Shown here: positions 43,146-52,718 of the stretch, in pieces | How the letters are laid out: each line of letters starts with the position of its first letter | Numbering within the stretch: position 1 is the stretch's first letter | Source of the DNA: Dyadobacter psychrotolerans | GTDB taxonomy: Bacteria; Bacteroidota; Bacteroidia; Cytophagales; Spirosomataceae | Direction of reading: 5' to 3' | DNA length: 59,748 bases | NCBI RefSeq assembly: GCF_004349265.1 | Contig: NZ_SMFL01000006.1 | Location: forward strand, 354,521 to 414,268 | The notes under the pieces: model-generated | Told to the model about the DNA's origin: nothing | What the model saw: only the letters and a program-made list of their open reading frames with translations | Databases searched by the model: none | Program-made: the position numbers and the translations under genes

Positions 43146-44477
43146 ATGCATTCTGTTGGCGAACATACCCTTCATGAGCTCCAAATTATATCAGGCCAGC
43201 GCATCGATGCTTCCATTTTAAGTTTTTATAACAAGACAAAATCTTACGGCGGCCGTGATCTGCTGAAAAGTATGATTAAAGAGCCAAAACAAGATTTGTC
43301 GCAAATAACCGAATTCCAGGAACTTCTTAAATCGATTATGCGAAATCTGGATTTGTGGGAGATTAATGTTTCCCATGCCTACATTGCGGCATCAGAAAGC
43401 TATTACGACAGCAACATCACGCATACGATGTCGCAGGATGTATTTCAGCACTGGTATCAAACAATGATATTCTCTTATCGAAACCCTGCAGAATTTCAGC
43501 GGATAGAAAGTGGTGTGATTGCCACGATTAAGGTTTTGAAGGCTCTGCTCGATACGATTGAACAAATAAAATACTTTGATTTCCCCGCCAGGTTTCAGGA
43601 AGATTTTGATTTTCTCACATCCTTTTTGGACTCGTTGATCTTAAAGACTCATTTAATCAACGGCGGCAGTTTACTTTCCAAACGTTCTGTTTTCTACCTT
43701 GATTATTTCTTTCGCAAACAACATAAGAAGGATTTCAGAAGAATTCTGGATATCTATTATTTTCTGGACGCTCATACTGCAATTGTAAAAACAGCGAAGG
43801 AACATAGTTTGTGTTTTCCCGAATTCGTTGATACCGATGCCTGTTTCGATGTTACAGATTTGTGGCATCCTTTGATTACCCATTCGGTAAAAAACAATTT
43901 TTCGCTCACCGGAGATCCTGGTATCTGCATTCTTACCGGTGCCAATACGAGTGGAAAGACTACCTTTTTGAAGTCGTCCGGCGTTGCCATCTACCTTGCT
44001 CATTTGGGCTGGCCGGTTGCAGCAGGCAGTCTGCGGCTTTCATTTTCTGACAGGCTTTTTACCTCAATCCACCTCTCTGATGATATTGTACTGGGATATA
44101 GCCATTTTTATAACGAGGTAATGCGTATCAAAGAAATTGCCCAGGCTCTTTACAACGGTGAAAACTGCTGCGTTCTCATCGATGAATTATTCCGGGGTAC
44201 CAACCAGGAGGACGCTCTGCACTGCTCGAAAACAGTTTTAAATGGTTTTGCCAATTATCCATCTTCTGTTTTCATTGTTTCCACGCACCTGATGGAATTG
44301 CTGGATAGTTTTCTCCAGTCACCCGCTGTTTGTTTTAAGTGTTTCAAAACAACAATTACAGGACGCGATTTTATAAACACTTTTAAACTGGAAGAAGGTA
44401 TTGCCTCCGAAAAAGTAGGCAAGCTGATCATGGAAAAAGTGGGTATACCGCAGCTACTGCTGGGATCAAAAAAATAA
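43146..44477 (+). CDS. MutS-family ATPase lacking mismatch-binding domain
   Basis: 443 residues from the ATG at 43146 (a TTG eight codons upstream is possible). The C-terminal half is a MutS-type ATPase: P-loop GANTSGKTT (265-273), LHLSDDIVLGYSHFYNEVMRIKEI, Walker B CCVLIDELFRGTN and FIVSTHLMELLD. The N-terminal half is helical (core/lever-like). No N-terminal mismatch-recognition or connector domain and no Smr nuclease, so it is neither MutS1 nor MutS2. Such truncated MutS-related proteins are known in Bacteroidota; function open. Confidence 0.87.
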   Translation: MHSVGEHTLHELQIISGQRIDASILSFYNKTKSYGGRDLLKSMIKEPKQDLSQITEFQELLKSIMRNLDLWEINVSHAYIAASESYYDSNITHTMSQDVFQHWYQTMIFSYRNPAEFQRIESGVIATIKVLKALLDTIEQIKYFDFPARFQEDFDFLTSFLDSLILKTHLINGGSLLSKRSVFYLDYFFRKQHKKDFRRILDIYYFLDAHTAIVKTAKEHSLCFPEFVDTDACFDVTDLWHPLITHSVKNNFSLTGDPGICILTGANTSGKTTFLKSSGVAIYLAHLGWPVAAGSLRLSFSDRLFTSIHLSDDIVLGYSHFYNEVMRIKEIAQALYNGENCCVLIDELFRGTNQEDALHCSKTVLNGFANYPSSVFIVSTHLMELLDSFLQSPAVCFKCFKTTITGRDFINTFKLEEGIASEKVGKLIMEKVGIPQLLLGSKK

Positions 44478-44501
44478 AGCCCTCATTTTCATGAAGGCTT
44501 T
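44476..44501. terminator. Bidirectional hairpin terminator
   Basis: AAAGCC (44476-44481) with CTCAT, and ATGA with GGCTTT (44496-44501). It lies between convergent mutS-like and serS genes. Confidence 0.65.
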
Positions 44502-44524
44502 AAAACTTATCATTCATAATAATC

Positions 44525-45817
44525 TTACTCGATTACATCAAAGCCGCAGTAAGGCACCAAAACAGCTGGTATCCGAACTGTTCCATCTGCCTGCTGATTG
44601 TTTTCCAGTAAAGCGGCAAGGATGCGTGGCAGCGCCAGAGCAGAGCCATTCAGCGTATGTAACAGCTGTGTTTTTTTATCAGCGGTTTTAAATCTGAGCT
44701 TTAACCGGTTGGCCTGGTAGGTTTCGAAATTGGAAACCGAGCTGCATTCCAGCCAGCGTTCCTGTCCGGCAGACCAAACTTCAAAATCATAAGTTAACGC
44801 GGAAGTAAAACCCATGTCACCTCCGCAAAGGCGTAGAATACGGTATGGCAATTCAAGTTTTTCCAGTAAACCTTTCACATGGCCAACCATTTCTTCCAGG
44901 GCGTTATATGACTCCTCAGGTTTATTGATCTGAACAATTTCGATTTTATCAAACTGATGTAAACGGTTCAGTCCGCGTACGTGCGCACCCCAGCTACCTG
45001 CTTCCCTGCGGAAACAGGGTGTGTACGCTGCGTGTTTAACAGGCAGGTCTGCTTCGGGAACGATCACATCACGGTACAAATTGGTAACCGGAACTTCCGC
45101 AGTCGGGATCAGATACAGATCATCCTGTGCATCGTGATACATCTGACCCTCTTTATCAGGTAGCTGCCCGGTTGCAAACCCGGATTCAGCATTTACTACA
45201 ATAGGTGTCTGTACCTCTGTATAACCTGCCTTTCCGGCTTCATCCAGAAAGAAAGCAATCATCGCACGCTGTAACCTTGCTGCTTTTCCTTTGTACACAG
45301 GAAAGCCGGCTCCGGTTATTTTATTGCCTAGTTCGAAATCGATGATAGGCGCCAGATTTTTTCCCAGTTTTTTGATCAGTTCCCAATGAGGTAATGCTCC
45401 GGCCGGGAGTACAGGTTTTGCTCCCTGCTCCAGAATGTTTACATTGTCTTCAGCAGTACGGCCTTCAGGAACACTTTCATGCGGAAGATTGGGAAGTTTA
45501 ACCAGTTCTTCTAAAAGAGTCTGCTCAATTTCCTTGTGTTGTTCTTCCAACTGCTTCGATCTTTCTTTCAAAGCGGCCGTTTCACCTTTCGCCAATTCAG
45601 CTTCGGCCTTTTTGCCTTCTTTCATCAGACCGCCAATTTCCTTTGCCTTTGCATTGGATTGTGTCAGTACCGCGTCCAGCTCCTGCTGTGTTTCACGGCG
45701 CAAACGATCCAGTTCAATGATCCGGTCCACTGCCTGTTCTGCGTCCTTAAAATGTTTTTTCTTTAATCCGGCGAGTGTCAGATCTCTGTTATCGCGGATG
45801 AATATAGGTTGTAACAT
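44525..45817 (-). CDS. serS: Seryl-tRNA synthetase
   Basis: 430 residues; charges tRNA-Ser. N-terminal long antiparallel coiled coil (~25-110, rich in E, K, Q) binds the tRNA long arm; class II motif 1 region EVQTPIVVNAESG, motif 2 YTPCFRREAGSWG with LNRLHQFDKIEI, and motif 3 LNGSALALPRILAALLEN. Full length. A heptamer tandem repeat lies immediately upstream in the leader (45821-45850). Next gene upstream is lysC. Confidence 0.96.
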   Translation of the reverse strand: MLQPIFIRDNRDLTLAGLKKKHFKDAEQAVDRIIELDRLRRETQQELDAVLTQSNAKAKEIGGLMKEGKKAEAELAKGETAALKERSKQLEEQHKEIEQTLLEELVKLPNLPHESVPEGRTAEDNVNILEQGAKPVLPAGALPHWELIKKLGKNLAPIIDFELGNKITGAGFPVYKGKAARLQRAMIAFFLDEAGKAGYTEVQTPIVVNAESGFATGQLPDKEGQMYHDAQDDLYLIPTAEVPVTNLYRDVIVPEADLPVKHAAYTPCFRREAGSWGAHVRGLNRLHQFDKIEIVQINKPEESYNALEEMVGHVKGLLEKLELPYRILRLCGGDMGFTSALTYDFEVWSAGQERWLECSSVSNFETYQANRLKLRFKTADKKTQLLHTLNGSALALPRILAALLENNQQADGTVRIPAVLVPYCGFDVIE

Positions 45818-45820
45818 ATT

Positions 45821-45850
45821 GCTGTCGGCTGTCGGCTGTCGGCTATCGGC
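45821..45850. repeat. Heptamer tandem repeat upstream of serS
   Basis: About four units: GCTGTCG three times, then GCTATCG and a partial unit. Begins 4 bases before the serS start on the minus strand, so it is in the leader. Known type of intergenic low-complexity repeat in this phylum. Confidence 0.75.
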
Positions 45851-45886
45851 TTACAGCTTTTGGTGTTTTAAATTGGTTAGCTAAAA

Positions 45887-47245
45887 TTACTGAGCTGAAA
45901 ATATATTTTTCATTGCATCTTCGTAGTAGAACAAACGCTCGTTCAGCACGTTCAATGCTTCCGATTTGTATTTCGAATGGATCAAAAGCGACAGGTTGTG
46001 TTCAGAAGCGCCGTAAGAAATCATGCGGATCGGAATATTTTTCATTGCTTCAAGCACTTTTAATGCAATTCCCTCTTTATCCGCACTGAAATTACCAACG
46101 ATGCAAATGATATTCTGGTCACGGTCATGTTCTTCCAGATCCGCAAATTCACGCAGTTCAGCCGTAATCGCTTCCAGGTGATCCGAATTATCAATTGTTA
46201 CAGAAACAGAAACTTCCGACGTGGTGATCATGTCCACCGGTGTTTTGTATTTTTCAAAAATCTCAAAAACCCTGCGCAGGAAGCCATAAGCATTCAGCAT
46301 ACGGGTCGAATGTATGTAAATCGCCGTTATGTTGTCTTTTGCAGCAATTGCTTTGATTTCTCTGTCTGAAGACTGGTTTGCAATCAGCGTTCCCGGTGCT
46401 TCCGGCTGCATGGTATTTTTAAGACGTACAGGAACTCCACGAAGTTTGGCAGGTGTAATTGTACTTGGATGCAGAATTTTCGCTCCGAAATAGGCCAGTT
46501 CAGCAGCCTCTTCAAATGTCAGTTCTCTGATCGGGAAAGTACGTTTTACAATCCGCGGATCGTTGTTGTGCATTCCGTCGATGTCTGTCCAGATCTGTAT
46601 CTCATCCGCACGGATTGCACCGCCGATCAAAGATGCTGTATAGTCCGAACCACCTCGTTTCAGGTTATCGACCTCTTCTCTTGGGTTACGGCAAATAAAG
46701 CCCTGTGTAACAATTGTCTGTTTATCGGTATGCTGGTTTAAAATAGTAACCAGTTTCTCCTCAATAGTATTTAATTCAGGTTCACCATCAGCATCAATGC
46801 GCATAAAATCAAGCGCAGGCAGCAAAACCGAGCTGTCTCCTTTTTCTTCCAGATAAGCCTGGAACATTTTGGTACTCAATATCTCGCCTTCCGCTACCAG
46901 TTCTTTATCCTGTTTAATGGTAAAAGGTTTGATACCCACCAGCGAACGGATGAATCCGAATTCACTGTCAATAATTTCCTGTCCTTTGGCAAGTCCGGCT
47001 TCGGTTGAATACAATTCCTTAATAAACAAACTGTAATGCGTTTTAAGGTCGTCTATTTTAGATATTGCCTGTTCTTCTTCGTACGCCTTTACCGACTCGC
47101 CAATAGAAATCAGCGCGTTTGTTGTACCGGACAATGCCGACAAAACAACAATTTTACGGTTCGGGTCACTTTCAAGAAGTTCACGGATTGAATGCATGCG
47201 CTCAGGTTTCCCTACCGAAGTGCCACCAAATTTCCAGACTTGCAT
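45887..47245 (-). CDS. lysC: Aspartate kinase
   Basis: 452 residues; phosphorylates aspartate, first step to Lys, Thr, Met and Ile. Catalytic domain with VWKFGGTSVGKPERM, VVLSALSGTTNALI, LKRGGSDYTASLIG and WTDIDGMHNNDPRIV; two C-terminal ACT domains (~305-445) for feedback control. Monofunctional (no homoserine dehydrogenase). Start MQVWKFGGTSVG as in family. A 159-base gap separates it from ribH. Confidence 0.95.
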   Translation of the reverse strand: MQVWKFGGTSVGKPERMHSIRELLESDPNRKIVVLSALSGTTNALISIGESVKAYEEEQAISKIDDLKTHYSLFIKELYSTEAGLAKGQEIIDSEFGFIRSLVGIKPFTIKQDKELVAEGEILSTKMFQAYLEEKGDSSVLLPALDFMRIDADGEPELNTIEEKLVTILNQHTDKQTIVTQGFICRNPREEVDNLKRGGSDYTASLIGGAIRADEIQIWTDIDGMHNNDPRIVKRTFPIRELTFEEAAELAYFGAKILHPSTITPAKLRGVPVRLKNTMQPEAPGTLIANQSSDREIKAIAAKDNITAIYIHSTRMLNAYGFLRRVFEIFEKYKTPVDMITTSEVSVSVTIDNSDHLEAITAELREFADLEEHDRDQNIICIVGNFSADKEGIALKVLEAMKNIPIRMISYGASEHNLSLLIHSKYKSEALNVLNERLFYYEDAMKNIFSAQ

Positions 47246-47404
47246 AAATAATTATTGATTGAATTTTAAATGAATAATTTTTGGGACAAGTATTGTCATG
47301 CGTTGTCAATTATAGCCATGCGTTGTTACTCTTCACGGTATGGTCGTTCATAAAAATAAATGACCAATACCTGACTATTTCCTGATCATACCTGACAACA
47401 TTAT

Positions 47405-47902
47405 CTACCTGGTAAAAATTTTGTCTTTCAGACCAACCATCTTAATTGCCGTCATCGCTGCTTCGTCTCCTTTATTTCCATGAACACCACCTGCGCGGTC
47501 AACGGCCTGCTGCATGTTATTGGGTGTAAGCACACCAAAAATTACAGGTTTGTTATTTTGGATACTGATATTGGTAATTCCCTGTGCAACGGCATGGTTG
47601 ATATAATCGTTATGTTTCGTTTCTCCCTGAATCACCACACCCAATGCGATTACTGCATCGATGTCACTGCGTTGCGCATACCAGTGTGCACCCAGCGTAA
47701 GTTCAAAGCTTCCGGGCACGTTTCCGCGTTCAATGTTTTCAGCCGCTGCACCGTACCCGATTAAGGTCTGATAAGCACCCTCAAACAGTTTTTCAGTTAC
47801 TTCGCTGTTCCATTCTGCCACGACAAGGGCAAATTTTTTATTACTGATGTCAGGAAGACCATCGGTTTTAAAAACACTCAAATTTTTATCAGCACTAGAC
47901 AT
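47405..47902 (-). CDS. ribH: 6,7-dimethyl-8-ribityllumazine synthase
   Basis: 165 residues; penultimate step of riboflavin synthesis, forming the icosahedral or pentameric lumazine synthase. KFALVVAEWNSEVTEKLFEGA, VPGSFELTLGAHWYAQ, VIALGVVIQGETKHNDYI (catalytic H) and VIFGVLTPNNMQQAVDRAGG are all family motifs. Full length. It lies downstream of the TPR gene but a terminator separates them. Other rib genes are not in the window. Confidence 0.96.
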   Translation of the reverse strand: MSSADKNLSVFKTDGLPDISNKKFALVVAEWNSEVTEKLFEGAYQTLIGYGAAAENIERGNVPGSFELTLGAHWYAQRSDIDAVIALGVVIQGETKHNDYINHAVAQGITNISIQNNKPVIFGVLTPNNMQQAVDRAGGVHGNKGDEAAMTAIKMVGLKDKIFTR

Positions 47903-47987
47903 ATTTAATCCGGAAGTTAATGTTCAGCTCAGATTTGATTTACTGAACGTAAAGTTGATTTGTTGGAATTTATATTTACCAGGAACA

Positions 47988-48023
47988 AAAAAAGGATAAA
48001 ACCGTTGTCGGCTTTATCCTTTT
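47988..48023 (-). terminator. Rho-independent terminator of TPR gene
   Basis: On the minus strand AAAAGGATAAA pairs with TTTATCCTTTT and is followed by a T-run. It lies 22 bases after the TPR gene stop. Confidence 0.8.
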
Positions 48024-48045
48024 AGAGAACAGAAATGGTTAACCA

Positions 48046-48747
48046 TTATTTGCCGACCTGTCCTTCTAATAATCCCATGTATTTCTTAGCGTTCACCACT
48101 TCCGACGAAAGAGGGAATTCGTCTATAACACGTTTATATGTGGAAGAAGCATCAGCAGGCTGATTTGCTTTTTCCTGAGCAAGAGCAAGTTTCATCAAAT
48201 AAACCGGCGTGAAAAACTCATTTTTTTCATAGTCAGATGCTTTCTTGTAATAAGAAATAGCCTCGGCTGCCTGGTTTTTTTCAAGATAAGCATCACCGAT
48301 CAAAGATTGCGCACGTGCATGCAGCAACAAATCAGAGGAGCTGAAAGATTCAAGATGACTAATCGCCTCATCGAATTTACCTTGTTTGAGCAAAGCAACA
48401 CCCGCATAAAAATTTGCAAGATTGCTTGCATCTGTTCCTTTATAGCTGTCTGCGATAGAAAGCAAGCCTTCATTACCTCCGCTTCCATTCAATGCTTTTT
48501 GCAATGAATCTGCTTCGAAATCATAAACAACACTCGAAAGCGCATTCTGAGCTGTTCCCTCCTGGCTATCTATATAAAACCGGTATCCTGCAAATGCGAC
48601 AACGGCAAGCACGATCGCTCCGCCAATGCCCAGAAGCACTTTACGATTTTTCAGGAAAAAAACCTCTGCTTTATTGATTTGTCCGGCCAGAGCCTCAGGT
48701 GTTTCAATAATTTCAAAACCGGACTCGTCCGTGTTTTTCTTGCTCAT
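48046..48747 (-). CDS. Membrane-anchored TPR protein (YfgM-like)
   Basis: 233 residues. Cytoplasmic N-terminus of about 34 residues, one membrane helix (VLLGIGGAIVLAVVAFAGYRFYI), then TPR-type helices (~75-225: ANFYAGVALLKQGKFDEAISHLESF, RAQSLIGDAYLEKNQAAEAISYYKKA, KLALAQEKANQPADASSTYKRVIDEFP). Architecture as in YfgM/DUF2133 proteins that assist at the Sec translocon or envelope. No clear partner gene. Own terminator. Confidence 0.85.
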   Translation of the reverse strand: MSKKNTDESGFEIIETPEALAGQINKAEVFFLKNRKVLLGIGGAIVLAVVAFAGYRFYIDSQEGTAQNALSSVVYDFEADSLQKALNGSGGNEGLLSIADSYKGTDASNLANFYAGVALLKQGKFDEAISHLESFSSSDLLLHARAQSLIGDAYLEKNQAAEAISYYKKASDYEKNEFFTPVYLMKLALAQEKANQPADASSTYKRVIDEFPLSSEVVNAKKYMGLLEGQVGK

Positions 48748-48922
48748 ATCAATTAAAATTCAATTTTGGAGTGCAAAGTTATGAAAACTTTATTAAGTCA
48801 AAACATCTTAGCACACAATTCTTTAACTTCTTAAAATTATCAGAATAAAGTGTGCCGGCTGATTGTACGTTTTTATTGTTAGCCAAGACAAATAAATAAC
48901 GGGCCAATGGTGTTTTCTGACA

Positions 48923-48964
48923 TTAAAACGGCATAGAAACAAGTGATGTTCTATGCCGTTTTAA
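48923..48964 (-). terminator. Rho-independent terminator of glyA
   Basis: TTAAAACGGCATAGAA (48923-48938) pairs perfectly with TTCTATGCCGTTTTAA (48949-48964). It lies 23 bases past the glyA stop on the minus strand. Confidence 0.85.
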
Positions 48965-48986
48965 TTAAATACTTTTTTGTATCTGC

Positions 48987-50288
48987 TTAATAAAGAGGAA
49001 ATTCCTTCATCCAGTTATTAACCTCACCTTTAATTCCGGCAATTTTCGAATCATTGTCATGGTTAATCAAAACTGTATCTACCAGATCAACGATGCGCGC
49101 CATATCAGATTCTATCAAACCTCTTGAAGTCATAGCTGCCGTTCCGACACGGATACCGGAAGTTACCATCGGTGATTTATCATCAAAGGGTACCATATTT
49201 TTATTAATGGTAATATCAGCCTTAATCAATGTATTTTCTGCCAGTTTACCCGTCAATCCCGAATCGATTCCGTTTTTAGTACGCAAATCGATCAGCATCA
49301 GGTGGTTATCTGTTCCTCCTGAAATGATTCTGTAACCTTTTTCAGTAAACGCTTTCGCCATTGCCTGGGCATTTTTGGCTACCTGTGTTGCATAGTTGTA
49401 ATAACCTTCGCTTAAAGCTTCACCAAACGCAATCGCTTTTGCAGCGATGATGTGCTCTAACGGTCCTCCCTGTGTTCCGGGGAAAACGCCTGAATCCAAA
49501 AGTGAAGACATCAAACGAGTCTGACCCTTTGGTGTTTTAATTCCGAATGGATTTTCAAAATCATTACGCATCATGATTACTCCTCCACGCGGTCCACGCA
49601 AAGTTTTGTGCGTAGTTGTAGTGACGATATGACAATAATCGAACGGATCTTTAAGCAAACCCTTCGCGATCAAACCTGCCGGGTGAGCAATGTCGGCCAT
49701 CAGCAAGGCGCCAACCTGATCGGCAATAGCGCGCAGACGTTCGTAATCCCAGTCACGACTGTATGCCGAAGCACCGCATATTAATAGTTTTGGTTTTTCT
49801 CTTACCGCAGTTTCTTCAACTTTATCCCAGTTGATCAACCCTGTTTCGGCTTCAACACCATAAAAAACAGGACGGAAATATTTACCTGAGATATTTACCG
49901 GTGAGCCATGTGTTAAGTGTCCTCCGTGCGCCAGGTTGAAACCCATGATCGTGTCACCAGGGTTCAGGCATGCAAGAAAAACAGCTGTATTTGCCTGCGC
50001 TCCGGAGTGCGGCTGTACATTTGCCCAGGTTGCTCCAAAAAGTTCTTTCAGACGGTCAATTGCTATTTGCTCAATTTCATCCACAACTTCACAGCCACCA
50101 TAATACCGTTTTCCGGGAAGCCCTTCTGCGTATTTGTTAGTAAGCACACTTCCGGCCGCCTCCATCACCTGTTTTGACGTAAAGTTTTCAGAAGCAATCA
50201 GTTCGATGCCGGATTCCTGACGATATTTCTCTTTATTTATCAGGTCAAAAATGGCTGTATCACGTTCAACGCTTGTGAGTGTAGACAT
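48987..50288 (-). CDS. glyA: Serine hydroxymethyltransferase
   Basis: 433 residues; PLP enzyme interconverting serine and glycine with tetrahydrofolate, main one-carbon source. ESGIELIASENFTSKQVMEAAGSVLTNKYAEG, YYGGCEVVDEIE, ADIAHPAGLIAKG, and the PLP lysine in TTTTHKTLRGPRGG. Full length with start MSTLTSVERD. Single transcription unit with its own terminator and a candidate promoter upstream. Confidence 0.97.
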   Translation of the reverse strand: MSTLTSVERDTAIFDLINKEKYRQESGIELIASENFTSKQVMEAAGSVLTNKYAEGLPGKRYYGGCEVVDEIEQIAIDRLKELFGATWANVQPHSGAQANTAVFLACLNPGDTIMGFNLAHGGHLTHGSPVNISGKYFRPVFYGVEAETGLINWDKVEETAVREKPKLLICGASAYSRDWDYERLRAIADQVGALLMADIAHPAGLIAKGLLKDPFDYCHIVTTTTHKTLRGPRGGVIMMRNDFENPFGIKTPKGQTRLMSSLLDSGVFPGTQGGPLEHIIAAKAIAFGEALSEGYYNYATQVAKNAQAMAKAFTEKGYRIISGGTDNHLMLIDLRTKNGIDSGLTGKLAENTLIKADITINKNMVPFDDKSPMVTSGIRVGTAAMTSRGLIESDMARIVDLVDTVLINHDNDSKIAGIKGEVNNWMKEFPLY

Positions 50289-50660
50289 GGGATTAACGGA
50301 AAAATGATAGTTGGTTGTAGATTAAGCTGCAAAAATACGAGCAATTCTTGTGGAATGAAAAAATACAACTCACTTTCTGGAAAAAGGCAGGAAATGGCTT
50401 CACAGATTTTAATCAGCAATAGCCTGTGTTCTCTTTTAACCTGTATAATGAAAGGAAAGTTATTTTTAAATTTTTTTAAGAATATTGGCTTTGAGTTGTA
50501 TTTTTGCGAATGAATTCTAATCCGTTTGATTTCAGTCAAACCTTTTTGATCAGGTATGTTTGATCTTTTGGCGAATCAGGAAAGTTAAATACACACTTCG
50601 TTCATGACTTTTTGCTATCTGCAATTTTCTATTCTTAAACTCCGAAACAAATTTTAACCA
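50289..50660. other. Gene-free spacer between divergent glyA and nagB
   Basis: 372 AT-rich bases with no convincing ORF. On the minus strand TATTTTTG (50337-50330) is a likely -7 element for glyA. On the plus strand TATTTTTG (50499-50506) is a possible -7 for nagB, with a 150-base leader. Neither has a convincing -33 element. No riboswitch recognised. Confidence 0.5.
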
Positions 50661-52631
50661 ATGGACCATCAGACTGTGAATCCAGAGACAATCTTAATGC
50701 AAGCTGCCAGTAATCAAACCGATGGAACGGTAGGACAGCCAATTACTTATGAAAAAATACCTACACAGATCTTTGCCGATTCCAAAGAAGCATCCAATGC
50801 TGTCGCTCAGGAAATCGCTGATCTGATACGCAGGAAACAAAAAGAAGGCAAAAGCTGTGTTTTAGGACTTGCAACTGGTTCTTCACCAAAGACCGTTTAT
50901 GCAAGACTGATAAAAATGCACAGAGAAGAAGGGCTGAGCTTTAAAAATGTAATTTCTTTTAATCTTGATGAATACTATCAAATGGAACCTGATTCTATTT
51001 ATAGCTATCACAGGTTTATGAAAGAGCAGCTTTTTGATCACGTTGATATTCCAAAGGAAAATTATTTTCTCCCGGATGGAACAGTTCCTCCTGCTTTGCT
51101 GCGTGACTACTGTATTTCTTATGAAAACAAAATCAGTGCAGTTGGCGGTCTTGACTTTCAGTTGCTCGGAATCGGGGGAAACGGACACGTTGGTTTTAAC
51201 GAACCGGGATCTCTGATCAATGCACGCACCAGGCTGATCACACTTGACCATTCGACACGTGCAGCTGCTGCAATGGAATTTGGTGGTTTACATAAAGTAC
51301 CCCGTAAAGCGATCACATTGGGTGTTGCTCCAATTTTAAGTGCACGCCGGATTGTATTGCTTGCATGGGGTGAAAGAAAAGCTTCTGTAATCCGCGGAGC
51401 CGTAGAAGGACCCGTAACTGAGCGTAATCCTGCATCTTATCTTCAGGCACATCCTGACGTCTCATTTGTTGTGGATGAAAGTGCGGCTTCGGAGCTTACA
51501 AGAGTAAAAACACCATGGGCTGTTGATTCGGTCGTTTGGGATAACAAAATGATTAAAAAGGCGGTTACCCATTTATCAAAAAGCCTGGGTAAGCCGATTC
51601 TTAAACTAACGGATAAAGATTACAATGATAACGGGATGAGCGATTTGCTTGCCCAGTATGGTTCAGGTTATGAGATCAATATCAATGTCTTTAACCAGTT
51701 ACAGCATACGATTACAGGATGGCCCGGAGGAAAACCGAACGCCGACGATACCAATCGCCCGGAACGTGCTCAGCCTGCAAAAAAACGCGTTCTGATTTTT
51801 AGTCCGCATCCGGATGATGACATTATTTCAATGGGTGGAACTTTCCAAAGGCTCGTTGACCAGGGACATGAAGTGCATGTTGCTTACCAGACTTCCGGAA
51901 ATATTGCCGTTGCTGATGATGAAGCACTTCGTTTTATTGACTTCGTTGTTGATTTTAACAAAGGATTCGGAATTGATAGTCCTGAGGCAAACAAATTATT
52001 TCTTGACGCCAAGACTTTCCTGAAACATACCAAAGACAGTGAAATCGATACGCCTGAGATTCGCCAGGTAAAAGGAATTTTAAGAAGAGGTGAAGCAAAA
52101 GCAACCTGCCGTTTTGTAGGAATTCCTACCAGCCAGGCACACTTCCTTAACATGCCTTTTTACGAGACAGGAACGGTTCAGAAAAAACCAATCGGAGAAG
52201 AGGATATTAAAATCGTTGAAAATCTGATTGAAGAAATCAAACCGCATCAGATTTATGCAGCCGGTGATTTTGCTGATCCGCATGGAACGCACAAAGTATG
52301 CTGGGACGCAATCGAAGCTGCACTGGAACGTTCGAAACATAAAAATTTCATGAAAGATTGCTGGGTTTGGTTATACCGCGGAGCCTGGGCGGAATGGGAT
52401 ATCTACGAAATCGAAATGGCGGTTCCGATGAGTCCTGATCAGGTTCTGAAAAAGCGTCAGGGGATTTTCAAACATCAATCACAAAAAGACGGAGTTGTAT
52501 TCCAGGGAGATGATTCCCGCGAATTCTGGCAGCGTGCAGAAGAGCGGAACAGCGGAACGGCCCATTTGTATGACGAACTTGGCTTAGCAGAATATGAGGC
52601 GATGGAAGCCTTTGTAAGATGGAAATTTTAG
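50661..52631 (+). CDS. nagB: Glucosamine-6-phosphate deaminase fused to PIG-L domain
   Basis: 656 residues, about 2.5 times the length of plain NagB. N-terminal domain (~25-310): GLATGSSPKTVYARL, SFNLDEYYQM, GIGGNGHVGFNEPGS with the catalytic D/H/E set, HSTRAAAAMEF. C-terminal LmbE/PIG-L deacetylase-like domain (~370-640): VLIFSPHPDDDIISMGG (zinc-binding H-P-D-D), YAAGDFADPHGTHKVCWDAI (second zinc His). The long form is known in Bacteroidota. It may deacetylate an amino-sugar before deaminating it, or the second domain may serve another substrate (inference). Own terminator. Confidence 0.93.
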   Translation: MDHQTVNPETILMQAASNQTDGTVGQPITYEKIPTQIFADSKEASNAVAQEIADLIRRKQKEGKSCVLGLATGSSPKTVYARLIKMHREEGLSFKNVISFNLDEYYQMEPDSIYSYHRFMKEQLFDHVDIPKENYFLPDGTVPPALLRDYCISYENKISAVGGLDFQLLGIGGNGHVGFNEPGSLINARTRLITLDHSTRAAAAMEFGGLHKVPRKAITLGVAPILSARRIVLLAWGERKASVIRGAVEGPVTERNPASYLQAHPDVSFVVDESAASELTRVKTPWAVDSVVWDNKMIKKAVTHLSKSLGKPILKLTDKDYNDNGMSDLLAQYGSGYEININVFNQLQHTITGWPGGKPNADDTNRPERAQPAKKRVLIFSPHPDDDIISMGGTFQRLVDQGHEVHVAYQTSGNIAVADDEALRFIDFVVDFNKGFGIDSPEANKLFLDAKTFLKHTKDSEIDTPEIRQVKGILRRGEAKATCRFVGIPTSQAHFLNMPFYETGTVQKKPIGEEDIKIVENLIEEIKPHQIYAAGDFADPHGTHKVCWDAIEAALERSKHKNFMKDCWVWLYRGAWAEWDIYEIEMAVPMSPDQVLKKRQGIFKHQSQKDGVVFQGDDSREFWQRAEERNSGTAHLYDELGLAEYEAMEAFVRWKF

Positions 52632-52671
52632 AAACAGAAGCGATCTGATGCGCTTTTGAGATTTAAGCTTA

Positions 52672-52718
52672 AACAAAGCGGCCTGGCAAATGTTAATCAT
52701 TTACCAGGCCGCTTTGTT
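52672..52718. terminator. Strong hairpin terminator after nagB
   Basis: AACAAAGCGGCCTGG(c)AAAT pairs with ATTT(a)CCAGGCCGCTTTGTT, a stem of about 19 pairs, followed by ATTTTTG. Confidence 0.88.

Noticed and set aside
45821..45850. CRISPR-like array
   Set aside because: Units are 7 bases with no spacers; no CRISPR array or cas gene was seen anywhere in the window.
50240..50539. 99-codon minus-strand frame overlapping the glyA start
   Set aside because: It overlaps the conserved glyA N-terminus in another frame and continues into a promoter-like AT-rich spacer; no domain seen.
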